Assembly: GCA_947377425.1 (NCBI GenBank)
Contig: CANCFZ010000003.1
Coordinates: forward strand, 1-32,537
Length of the DNA stretch: 32,537 nt
Source: Flavobacteriaceae bacterium
Lineage (GTDB): Bacteria; Bacteroidota; Bacteroidia; Flavobacteriales; Flavobacteriaceae
Direction of reading: 5' to 3'
Part shown: positions 25,576 through 32,537 of the stretch, piece after piece
Layout: every line of letters begins with the position of its first letter
How positions within the stretch are numbered: the stretch's first letter is position 1
Program-made: the position numbers and the translations under genes
Notes under the pieces: generated by a model
Seen by the model: only the letters and a program-made list of their open reading frames with translations
Told to the model about the DNA's origin: nothing
Database searches by the model: none

Positions 25576-26970
25576 ATGTATTTGGATCACGACGAAGAAG
25601 ACTACAATTTATCCTTATCAAAGTTTGAATCGATGTTGAAAACCAATAAAGTTTTCTTTTTTGATTCCGAGGAATTTGAAGAGATTATTCTTCATTATCT
25701 TGACATGGGCAAAGCCAATTTAGCCAAAAAAGCATTAAAATTAGGTTTAGAACAGCATCCAAAATCAACTGGTTTAAAGCTAGTTCAGGTAGAAATGTTG
25801 GTTTATGACGACAAACTCGATATTGCTGAAAAAATGCTGAACGAGTTGTATGCAATTGAGCCAACGAATGAAGAGATTTTTATACAAAAAGCAAATATTT
25901 ATTCCAAAAGAGATAACCACGAAAAAGCTGTTGAACTACTCCAAGAAGCACTAAAATACACCGAAGATTATGCCGATGTTTATAACTTAATTGGCATGGA
26001 ATATCTATTTATGGACAATTTAGAGAAAGCAAAAGAAAGCTTTATAAAATGTTTGGAAGAAGATATTGAAGACCAATCAGCACTTTATAATGTAGTTTAT
26101 TGTTATGAGTTTTTAGATCAAAATGCAGAAGCGATAGACTATCTTAAAAAATATATTGATAAAAATCCGTACAGCGAAATTGCTTGGCACCAACAAGGAA
26201 GATTATATTATGGATTGAAAGAATATGAAAATGCAGTTCAAGCCTTTGAATTTGCAACCTATATTGACGATGAGTTTTTAGGCGCATTCATGGAAAATGG
26301 TAAAGCTTTAGAACGGTTAAAACGTTATGAAGATGCTATTGAAAACTACCAAAAAACTATTGAGTTAGATGACCCAACTTCGTATGCCTTATTACGAATA
26401 GGAAAATGTCATGAAAAACTAGGACACAAAGCTGAAGCATTAAAATATTTTAATAAAACAGTTCATGAAGATCCTCTTTTAGATAAAGGTTGGATTGCTA
26501 TTACTGATTTTTATTTGCGTCAAAAAAACTACCAAAAATCACTATATTATGTAAATAAAGCTTTAGCAATAGATAATCAAAATCGTGCTTATTGGAAGCG
26601 TTACGCAACAATAAATAAAGCAATGGGATTCTATGAAGAAGCAGAACAAGGTTATAGAAAAGCAGTAGAATTTGGCGATGCCAATTTAGATACATGGTTA
26701 TTTTGGGTAGATATTTTACAACATTTAGGAGAGTTTGATAATGCCGTAATGACGTTACTTCAAGCATCTGAATTTTTCCCAGAAGAATATCAAGTAGAAT
26801 ACCGTTTGGCTGGATTGTACTACACCTTAAACGAAGAAGAAAAAGGAAGTTTTCATTTAAGTAATGGTTTGCGTTTGAATTATAAAAATCGTAAACTTTT
26901 ACAAGAATTATTTCCAATTGTTTGGGAAAATGAAATTGTTAAAAAGTATATTGAAAACCATAAAAAATAG
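25576..26970 (+). CDS. tetratricopeptide repeat protein
   Basis: A 464-residue soluble helical scaffold. Most of it is TPR repeats of 34 residues, recognisable by the small and aromatic pattern at positions such as ADVYNLIGMEYLFMDNLEKA, WHQQGRLYYGLKEYENAVQA and WKRYATINKAMGFYEEAEQG; I count around ten. The N-terminus is acidic (HDEEDYNLS). No signal peptide or catalytic domain. TPR arrays bind protein partners; which one is unknown. Its stop touches the next start with no gap. A near-consensus -7 element TATCTTTA lies at 25542-25549 with TTTG at 25523-25526, at a slightly short 15-bp spacing. Confidence 0.92.
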   Translation: MYLDHDEEDYNLSLSKFESMLKTNKVFFFDSEEFEEIILHYLDMGKANLAKKALKLGLEQHPKSTGLKLVQVEMLVYDDKLDIAEKMLNELYAIEPTNEEIFIQKANIYSKRDNHEKAVELLQEALKYTEDYADVYNLIGMEYLFMDNLEKAKESFIKCLEEDIEDQSALYNVVYCYEFLDQNAEAIDYLKKYIDKNPYSEIAWHQQGRLYYGLKEYENAVQAFEFATYIDDEFLGAFMENGKALERLKRYEDAIENYQKTIELDDPTSYALLRIGKCHEKLGHKAEALKYFNKTVHEDPLLDKGWIAITDFYLRQKNYQKSLYYVNKALAIDNQNRAYWKRYATINKAMGFYEEAEQGYRKAVEFGDANLDTWLFWVDILQHLGEFDNAVMTLLQASEFFPEEYQVEYRLAGLYYTLNEEEKGSFHLSNGLRLNYKNRKLLQELFPIVWENEIVKKYIENHKK

Positions 26971-27504
26971 ATGAAGAAATTAGCATTATTAAGCTTATTC
27001 TTATTGATGAGTTTTTCTTATGGACAAACTCAAAAAAAGAAAAATAAATCTAAAAAAGATGTTGCCACAACTAAAGTTATTTCTTTAGAAGAAAGAAGTA
27101 ATGATATTAAGGCTGATTCTGATGCGGTAATTTCTCCAACTGGATATGAGCCAAAAACGCTACAAGAAGATGAAAATATCATTTATAACCCTACAGGAAT
27201 AGAGGTTCAACCAGATTTTCCAGGTGGAAATAAAAACCTATTTGCTTTTATTTCTAAAAACTTTCAATATTCTAATGAAATGAAAGAAAACGAATTAAAA
27301 GGCAGAATAATTGCTTCTTTTATTGTAGAAAAAGATGGTTCTATTAGCAACATTAAAGTTGTTAGAAGCATCGGTTATGGAACAGAAAATGAAGTCATAA
27401 GAGTATTAAAATTAATGCCAAAATGGGCTCCAGGAGAGCAAAATGGTAAAAAAGTTAGATGTTCATATAATGTTCCAATAATGATTTATGCCACCAAACA
27501 ATAA
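26971..27504 (+). CDS. exported TonB C-terminal-domain (energy transducer-like) protein
   Basis: A 177-residue exported protein with signal peptide (about 1-19, SYGQ), a Lys-rich linker (KKKNKSKK) and a TonB C-terminal domain at about residues 85-175: VQPDFPGGNKNLFAFISKNF, GRIIASFIVEKDGSISNIKVVRSIG and the closing WAPGEQNGKKVRCSYNVPI. It lacks the N-terminal membrane helix of a true TonB that contacts ExbB/ExbD, as is usual for such short Bacteroidota homologues, so energy transfer is unproven. It begins directly at the TPR stop and overlaps aroE by 17 bp, suggesting translational coupling in one operon. Confidence 0.88.
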   Translation: MKKLALLSLFLLMSFSYGQTQKKKNKSKKDVATTKVISLEERSNDIKADSDAVISPTGYEPKTLQEDENIIYNPTGIEVQPDFPGGNKNLFAFISKNFQYSNEMKENELKGRIIASFIVEKDGSISNIKVVRSIGYGTENEVIRVLKLMPKWAPGEQNGKKVRCSYNVPIMIYATKQ

Positions 27505-28234
27505 AAAATACGGATTATTAGGTAAAGATATTTCTTATTCTTTTTCTAAAAAATACTTCACCGAAAAATTCTCACAAGATTTATTTAATGATTGTGTTTA
27601 TAAGAATTTTGATATTCCAACTTTAGAAGAATTTCCAAATATTATAAAAAATAATCCTGATTTAAAAGGCCTTAATGTTACAATTCCCTACAAAGAATCA
27701 ATTATTTCCTACTTAGATACTTTATCCGAAAAAGCCTCTAAAATTGGAGCGGTAAATGTAATCAGATTTACAAAAAAAGGAAACTTAAAAGGCTATAATT
27801 CAGATTGGTATGGCTTTAAAAAATCATTAGAACCTCTACTCCAACCCCATCACAAAAAAGCTTTAATACTAGGCACAGGTGGTGGCGCCAAAGCAGTAGC
27901 CTTTGCTTTAGAACAAATGGGGATTTTCTATACTTATGTTTCTCGTGAAGCCACAGAAAATACAATTGATTATAGTAGAGTAAACATAACTACTTTTGAC
28001 AATTATCATATTATAATCAACTGTACACCAGTTGGAACTAGCCCTAACACAAAGGAATTTCCTCCTATTCCTTACGGTTTTTTTACAGACAAACACATTG
28101 CTTTCGATTTAATATACAACCCAGAGGAAACACAGTTTTTAAAAAAAGCAAAACAGAAAGGTGCTGTGATAAAAAATGGTTATGAAATGTTAGTTTTTCA
28201 AGCAGAAAAAGCTTGGAAGATATGGAATAAATAG
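27488..28234 (+). CDS. aroE: shikimate dehydrogenase
   Basis: A 248-residue cytoplasmic enzyme that reduces 3-dehydroshikimate to shikimate with NADPH in aromatic amino acid synthesis. The substrate site shows GLLGKDISYSFS (Ser16/Ser18 region), Lys69 in NVTIPYKE, Asn90 in GAVNV and Asp106 in NSDWYGF; the nucleotide site is GTGGGAKAV (129-137); INCTPVGTS and the late GYEMLVFQAE are also conserved. Length is near the short end of the family. The start overlaps the TonB-like gene by 17 bp. The combination of TPR, TonB-like and aroE genes is a conserved-looking flavobacterial order rather than a pathway. Confidence 0.95.
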   Translation: MPPNNKKYGLLGKDISYSFSKKYFTEKFSQDLFNDCVYKNFDIPTLEEFPNIIKNNPDLKGLNVTIPYKESIISYLDTLSEKASKIGAVNVIRFTKKGNLKGYNSDWYGFKKSLEPLLQPHHKKALILGTGGGAKAVAFALEQMGIFYTYVSREATENTIDYSRVNITTFDNYHIIINCTPVGTSPNTKEFPPIPYGFFTDKHIAFDLIYNPEETQFLKKAKQKGAVIKNGYEMLVFQAEKAWKIWNK

Positions 28235-28248
28235 AAACATGAAAATTC

Positions 28249-28764
28249 ATGAACAATCAAAAAAACTATCAATTCTCCTATTATCCAATTAAATTATGGA
28301 TAGATTCAATGATAACTATAATAATATTTATTTCATCAACATTAATCTTTCTTATAAACAATAATCAACCATTTGGAATATTAATAACACTTATTATTTG
28401 GTTCATTGGTAGAAATCATTTTCTTAAAACTATAAAAAATTTAAATAGAATTTTAAACAAAAAACCTGCAATAGAATTAACTGATGAATATTTTTATGAC
28501 CATATAAACAACATCAAAATTTATTGGAAAAATATTAATAAAATATCATTAATATCTATTAAAAGTAACACTTACATATGTTTCAATTTAAAAGACATTA
28601 AAAGCTACATTATTCAATCTAAAAGTTTTCTAGATAACTTTTTATTCAAAATAAATCTATACAACGAAGAAAAATTTGTAAAAACAGAGATCAGTTTGGT
28701 TGAAGGTAAAAATGAAGACATATTCAACAAAATTTCTACTTTTCACAAAATTAAAAACAACTAA
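28249..28764 (+). CDS. small membrane protein with PH-like C-terminal half, unknown function
   Basis: A 171-residue protein with two adjacent membrane helices (about 17-35 and 38-54), then a mainly beta C-terminal part (ELTDEYFYDHINNIKIYWKN, then ISIKSNTYICFNLKD). This layout resembles the STM3941-like or PH-domain membrane proteins of Bacteroidota, but the likeness is weak. It is even richer in A/T, Asn and Ile than its neighbours. It begins 14 bp after aroE and is probably co-transcribed. No catalytic motif is seen, and I cannot name a function. Confidence 0.7.
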   Translation: MNNQKNYQFSYYPIKLWIDSMITIIIFISSTLIFLINNNQPFGILITLIIWFIGRNHFLKTIKNLNRILNKKPAIELTDEYFYDHINNIKIYWKNINKISLISIKSNTYICFNLKDIKSYIIQSKSFLDNFLFKINLYNEEKFVKTEISLVEGKNEDIFNKISTFHKIKNN

Positions 28765-28843
28765 TGTTTTTAGAAATTGATAATTTATTTTTATGATATT
28801 CAGGTGAGCTTTAAATAAATTTTAACAGAAACCATTGATTTTC

Positions 28844-28874
28844 TTGGTTTTTTGGCTACACTTTAGTATCTTTC
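28844..28874 (+). promoter_or_regulatory. promoter of the DUF349 gene
   Basis: TTG (28844-28846) and TATCTTTC (28867-28874) are 20 bp apart. The -7 element matches TAnnTTTG at seven of eight effective positions, with C in place of the final G but G next. It lies 36 bp before the ATG at 28911. Confidence 0.45.
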
Positions 28875-28910
28875 GCCCTTAAAATTGTATAACCTTACAC
28901 ATTTAAAAAA

Positions 28911-31160
28911 ATGTCAGAAGAAATGAATGATAACCTACCAGTTAACGGAAACGCGGTAGACGGAAACCTAAACAATGAATCTCAAGAGTTTATTCGTGCT
29001 GAAAATCAGGAAGTTGAAACAATTACTGATGAAGTTGAACCTTCAGAAGAATTAGTTCCAGATACAGAAATTGAAGCTCCTTTAGTAGCTGAAAATGAAC
29101 AAGAAAAAGTTCTTGAAGTAGAAGATTTAGTTGGAGAAGAAATTGAAGAAACCGCTATTGAAGTTGAACCAGTTGCAGAAATTGAAGAAGAAGTTATTGA
29201 AACTACTCCTGAACCAGCTGCTGAAATTGAAGAACCAGCAGTAGAAGAAGTTAATGAAACGCCAATTGCAACAACTGAAACAGAAAATACAATTGAACTT
29301 ACTGACGAACAAGTTGATGACGAAACAATCGTACTTGAAGAAGAAAGCGATGTTGCCATGAATGCTATTGCCAAAGCCAATGCAGAAGAAAGTGAAGACG
29401 AAACGATAAAAGGTCGCCACGATATTCCGCTTCAAGATTATGAAGCCTTACCAATGGAAAAATTGGTTGAAGAATTGGAAACCCTTGTTGTTGCTGACCA
29501 AGTAATGTCGGTAAGAGAACATGTTGAAGAAATAAAAAAAGCATTTTTATCTAAATATTACCATTTTATTGATGAGAAAAAAGATGAATTCCATGCTGAA
29601 AACCCAGATACATTAGAAGACTTTCACTATAGTTTTCCGTTAAAAACAAAATTTGACACTTTATACAATCAATATAGAGATAAGAAAAATACGCACTTTA
29701 AGTCATTGCAAAACAACTTAAAAGCGAATTTAGAAAACAGAATGGCAATTGTAGAAGAATTGAAAAATTTGGTTCACAATCCAGGTGCAAATATTGCCAA
29801 TTCTCTAAAACAACTTAATGATATTAGAGAACGTTGGAATGTGGCTGGTCCGATTCCAAAAGACAAATACAATCACGTTTGGAATAATTTCCATTTTCAT
29901 ATTGAAAATTTTTACGACTTTTTACATTTAGACAGAGAAGCTCGTGATATTGAATTCAAAAACAATTTAGAACACAAACAACGTATTATTGCTCGTGTTT
30001 CTGAATTAGTTAATGAAACAGATATCAATAAATCATTCCGTGAATTGCAAGATTTACATAAAATTTGGAAAGAAGATATTGGTCCAGTTTCAAGAGAAAA
30101 CCGTGAAGAACTTTGGAAACAATTCAGTGAATTGACCAAACAAATGCACGATAAACGTGAATCTTTTTATGAAGGATTCAGAGCTAAAGAAACTGATAAT
30201 CTAGAAAAGAAAAACGGAATTATTGCGCAACTTGAAGTTTTAGCTCAAGAAAAAGTAGATTCTCATCAAGCTTGGTTAAATCAAATTGTTAAAGTAGAAG
30301 CGTTACGTAACGAATTCTTTGCTACAGGAAAAGTTCCAAGTGAAGTAAACGAAGCTACATGGGCATCGTTTAAAGTTGCTGTTAGAAACTTTAATGTATT
30401 AAAAAACTCTTTCTACAAAGAAATCAAGAAAGATCAAAACGATAATTTAAGCAGAAAACAAGCATTAGTTGATAAAGCAAATGAACTAAAAGAAAGTGAT
30501 GATTTTGCTGCTACAACTCAAATGATGAAACAAATCCAAGAAGAATGGAAATTAGTTGGTCATGTTCCAAGAAAGTTTTCAGATGTACTTTGGAAAGAAT
30601 TTAAAGGTGCTTGCAATCATTATTTTGAACGTTTGAAAGAAAGTAAATCAGAAGAAAATGCTGACGAAGTTGCTGCTTTTGAAAAGAAAAAAGAATATCT
30701 AGAAGGTTTGCGTTCTTTTGAATTAGTTGGTGAACACAAAACTGATTTAGATGCAATAAAAGCTCATATCGAAGCATGGAAATCTATCGGAAAAGTTCCT
30801 TTTAATAGAAGACACGTTGAAGGAAAATTCAATAAAATCCTTGATGCTTTATTCGAAAAATTAAGTTCAAGTAAAAAAGAAGGCGAACAAATGCGTTTCG
30901 CAAATAGATTGGATAATTTAGCAGGTTCGGAAGATAGCAGAAAATTGGATAATGAAAAAATATTTATCATGCGTAAGATTGATGAAGTTCAGAATGAGAT
31001 TTTCCAATTAGAAAACAACATTCAATTTTTCCAAAATACTAAAAATGCCAAGAAAGAAAATTCAATTGTAACCGAAGTAAGAAAAACTATCGAAAGACAT
31101 AAAGAAGATTTGGTAACTTGGAAAGACAAATTAAAACAAATCAAAAATTTGGCTAAATAA
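28911..31160 (+). CDS. DUF349 multi-repeat protein with long acidic N-terminus
   Basis: A 749-residue soluble protein. Residues 1-155 are very acidic and low-complexity (Glu, Val and Thr rich), probably disordered. From about 170 it is helical and carries five DUF349 units, each with a Trp pair and a GxxP turn: WNVAGPIPKDKYNHVW, WKEDIGPVSRENREELW, EFFATGKVPSEVNEATW, WKLVGHVPRKFSDVLW and WKSIGKVPFNRRHVEG. It ends in a coiled coil with a basic tail (KQIKNLAK). DUF349 proteins are common in Bacteroidota and have been linked to ribosome or translation functions only loosely. Monocistronic, with promoter at 28844 and terminator at 31165. Confidence 0.9.
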   Translation: MSEEMNDNLPVNGNAVDGNLNNESQEFIRAENQEVETITDEVEPSEELVPDTEIEAPLVAENEQEKVLEVEDLVGEEIEETAIEVEPVAEIEEEVIETTPEPAAEIEEPAVEEVNETPIATTETENTIELTDEQVDDETIVLEEESDVAMNAIAKANAEESEDETIKGRHDIPLQDYEALPMEKLVEELETLVVADQVMSVREHVEEIKKAFLSKYYHFIDEKKDEFHAENPDTLEDFHYSFPLKTKFDTLYNQYRDKKNTHFKSLQNNLKANLENRMAIVEELKNLVHNPGANIANSLKQLNDIRERWNVAGPIPKDKYNHVWNNFHFHIENFYDFLHLDREARDIEFKNNLEHKQRIIARVSELVNETDINKSFRELQDLHKIWKEDIGPVSRENREELWKQFSELTKQMHDKRESFYEGFRAKETDNLEKKNGIIAQLEVLAQEKVDSHQAWLNQIVKVEALRNEFFATGKVPSEVNEATWASFKVAVRNFNVLKNSFYKEIKKDQNDNLSRKQALVDKANELKESDDFAATTQMMKQIQEEWKLVGHVPRKFSDVLWKEFKGACNHYFERLKESKSEENADEVAAFEKKKEYLEGLRSFELVGEHKTDLDAIKAHIEAWKSIGKVPFNRRHVEGKFNKILDALFEKLSSSKKEGEQMRFANRLDNLAGSEDSRKLDNEKIFIMRKIDEVQNEIFQLENNIQFFQNTKNAKKENSIVTEVRKTIERHKEDLVTWKDKLKQIKNLAK

Positions 31161-31164
31161 ATTT

Positions 31165-31196
31165 AAAGCTCACTGTGAAAAGTGAGCTTTTTTCTT
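31165..31196 (+). terminator. intrinsic terminator after the DUF349 gene
   Basis: AAAGCTCACT (31165-31174) and AGTGAGCTTT (31181-31190) form a perfect 10-bp stem with a 6-nt loop, followed by a T-rich run, only 4 bp beyond the stop codon. It separates the DUF349 gene from the hemN promoter. Confidence 0.88.
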
Positions 31197-31198
31197 AC

Positions 31199-31242
31199 AT
31201 GATAATTATCATTTTATCTTTTAGTTAACTAGAGTACTTTTG
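31199..31242 (+). promoter_or_regulatory. hemN promoter with FNR-like palindrome
   Basis: The perfect palindrome ATGATAATTATCAT (31199-31212) is followed after 22 bp by TACTTTTG (31235-31242), a perfect TAnnTTTG -7 element, 18 bp before the hemN ATG. The palindrome centre is 33 bp from the -7 centre, so near -40, the position of class II CRP/FNR activator sites. There is no -33 TTG. The same palindrome and spacing precede the 45-residue membrane protein at 4911. Confidence 0.72.
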
Positions 31243-31260
31243 GAACTTAAAATAAATGTT

Positions 31261-32537
31261 ATGTCTCTTTCGTTAATCCAAAAATACAATGTTCCTGGTC
31301 CTAGATACACTAGTTATCCAACGGTTCCTTATTGGGAAGAAGATTTATTTACTACAAAAAAATGGGAGAGTTCTTTTATAAAATCATTTGAGGAAAGTAA
31401 TAAAAAAGAAGGTGTTAGCTTGTACATTCATTTACCTTTTTGCGAAAGCTTATGTACATTTTGCGGCTGTAATAAACGAATTACAAAGCGACACGATGTT
31501 GAAAATCCATACATAAAAGCAGTTTTAAAAGAATGGAACATCTATTGTGATTTATTTCCAGAAAAGCCAATAATTAAGGAGATCCATTTAGGTGGTGGAA
31601 CTCCAACGTTCTTTTCGCCAGAGAATTTAGTAACTTTAATCAACGGAATTTTTGATAGAGCTGAAAAAGCAAAAGAACACGAATTCAGTTTTGAAGGACA
31701 TCCAAATAATACTACTCGAACACATTTACAAACACTATATGATGTAGGATTTAGACGAGTAAGTTTTGGGGTTCAAGATTATTCTGAAAAAGTACAAGCA
31801 GCAATTCATAGAATTCAGCCGTTTCATAATGTTGCAAAAGTTACTTTTTGGGCTAAAGAAATTGGTTATACATCAGTTGGACATGATTTGATTTTTGGAT
31901 TACCATTTCAAACTATTGACGATGTAATTGATACTATTGATAAAACTAATTCGTTACAACCCGATAGATTGGCATTTTATAGTTATGCACATGTGCCATG
32001 GATAAAAGGCAACGGACAACGCGGTTTTAAAGGAGAAGATGTGCCAAAAGACGATGCCAAAAGAAGACTTTATGAAGAAGGAAAAAAGCGTCTTGCTGCC
32101 AATAATTATCATGAAATTGGGATGGATCACTTTGCTTTAGCAACTGATAGTATGAGTGAAGCTTTTAAAGAAGGAAAGTTACATCGCAACTTTATGGGCT
32201 ATACCTCATCTAAAACACAGTTAATGATTGGATTGGGTGTTTCTTCTATAAGTGATAGTTGGTATAGTTTCGCACAAAATGAAAAAACTATCGAAGAATA
32301 TTATACTAGATTAGAAAATAATGAATTACCTATTTTTCGTGGTCACATATTAACTGACGAAGATTTAATTATCCGAAAACATATTTTAAATTTGATGTGT
32401 CAATTTGAAACTTCTTGGGAAAATGACAATCAGTTTTTTAATGAATTACCCGAAATCATTCATCAATTACACGAAATGGAAGTTGATGGATTGATAGAAA
32501 TTTTAAGTAAAAAAATAAAAATTACAGAAAAAGGAAA
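31261..32537 (+). CDS. hemN: oxygen-independent coproporphyrinogen III oxidase (3' end outside window)
   Basis: A radical SAM enzyme that converts coproporphyrinogen III to protoporphyrinogen IX for haem synthesis without oxygen. The frame runs open from ATG 31261 to the window edge (425 codons; the family is about 455, so some 30 residues are missing). Motifs: PGPRYTSYPTVPYW at the start, the iron-sulfur cluster motif C61-x3-C65-x2-C68-x-C70 (CESLCTFCGC) typical of true HemN, the SAM-binding GGGTPTFF, then FEGHPNNTT, RVSFGVQDY and GHDLIFGLPFQT. SYAHVPWIKG and the later GMDHFAL also fit HemN rather than HemW. It has its own promoter with an FNR-like site. Confidence 0.95.
   Translation, partial: MSLSLIQKYNVPGPRYTSYPTVPYWEEDLFTTKKWESSFIKSFEESNKKEGVSLYIHLPFCESLCTFCGCNKRITKRHDVENPYIKAVLKEWNIYCDLFPEKPIIKEIHLGGGTPTFFSPENLVTLINGIFDRAEKAKEHEFSFEGHPNNTTRTHLQTLYDVGFRRVSFGVQDYSEKVQAAIHRIQPFHNVAKVTFWAKEIGYTSVGHDLIFGLPFQTIDDVIDTIDKTNSLQPDRLAFYSYAHVPWIKGNGQRGFKGEDVPKDDAKRRLYEEGKKRLAANNYHEIGMDHFALATDSMSEAFKEGKLHRNFMGYTSSKTQLMIGLGVSSISDSWYSFAQNEKTIEEYYTRLENNELPIFRGHILTDEDLIIRKHILNLMCQFETSWENDNQFFNELPEIIHQLHEMEVDGLIEILSKKIKITEKG

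Noticed and set aside
26501..26917. A 138-codon minus-strand frame opposite the TPR gene
   Set aside because: Lies wholly in the TPR coding sequence, and its Leu- and Asn-rich translation mirrors it.
29006..29435. Two long open frames on the minus strand opposite the start of the DUF349 gene
   Set aside because: They mirror the repetitive acidic GAA/GTT-rich coding sequence of the plus-strand gene, giving Ser- and Phe-rich nonsense proteins without promoter or homology.

Overview
The window is very A+T-rich, ordinary-looking chromosome of a flavobacterium (Bacteroidota), most likely Flavobacterium or a close relative. The signs are Bacteroidota-restricted families (DUF4266, DUF3570, DUF6155, multi-repeat DUF349, an OmpA protein with thrombospondin-type-3-like repeats), almost no Shine-Dalgarno sequences, and repeated copies of the Bacteroidota -7 promoter element TAnnTTTG just upstream of genes. 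I see no tRNA, rRNA, CRISPR array, insertion sequence, integrase or prophage gene.

Layout. (1) 1-4609, plus strand: the 3' end of an apbE flavin transferase, a DUF4266 lipoprotein, a DUF3570 outer-membrane protein, an OmpR-type response regulator, its histidine kinase and a four-helix membrane protein, closed by a long perfect hairpin. (2) 4774-7609, minus strand: a 45-residue membrane protein that is easy to miss, then a GAF/multi-PAS sensor with no ATPase domain. (3) 7902-11624, minus: a compact fructan/sucrose operon of secreted GH32, MFS sugar porter and fructokinase, without SusC/SusD. (4) 11754-14948, minus: a cNMP/CBS/nucleotidyltransferase-like protein, a DEDD-type exonuclease with an altered active site and a secreted SGNH hydrolase. 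(5) 15166-17295, minus: an SF2 helicase and a DUF6155 protein. (6) 17383-20812: DUF3817 plus a YbdG-like MscS channel (+), an acyl-CoA thioesterase (-) and an OmpA porin (+) with a strong terminator. (7) 21101-24115: divergent secreted GH13 and lipoprotein GH5 glycosidases. (8) 24277-28764, plus: class III aminotransferase, TPR protein, TonB C-terminal-domain protein, shikimate dehydrogenase and a small membrane protein. (9) 28911 to the end, plus: a DUF349 protein and hemN, cut by the window edge.

The most interesting signal is regulatory. An identical 14-bp palindrome, ATGATAATTATCAT, occurs upstream of hemN (31199-31212) and of the 45-residue membrane protein (4966-4979). In both places it lies exactly 22 bp from a perfect TAnnTTTG element, which puts its centre near -40. 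The half-sites resemble an FNR box (TTGAT-N4-ATCAA) and the geometry is that of class II CRP/FNR activation. hemN is a classic low-oxygen gene, so the tiny protein is probably co-regulated by the same oxygen- or redox-responsive factor.

Other points of interest are the apbE-DUF4266-DUF3570 set joined to a two-component system, the degenerate exonuclease beside the DUF294 protein, the ATPase-less PAS sensor, and a 28-bp CG-rich palindrome ahead of the fructan operon.
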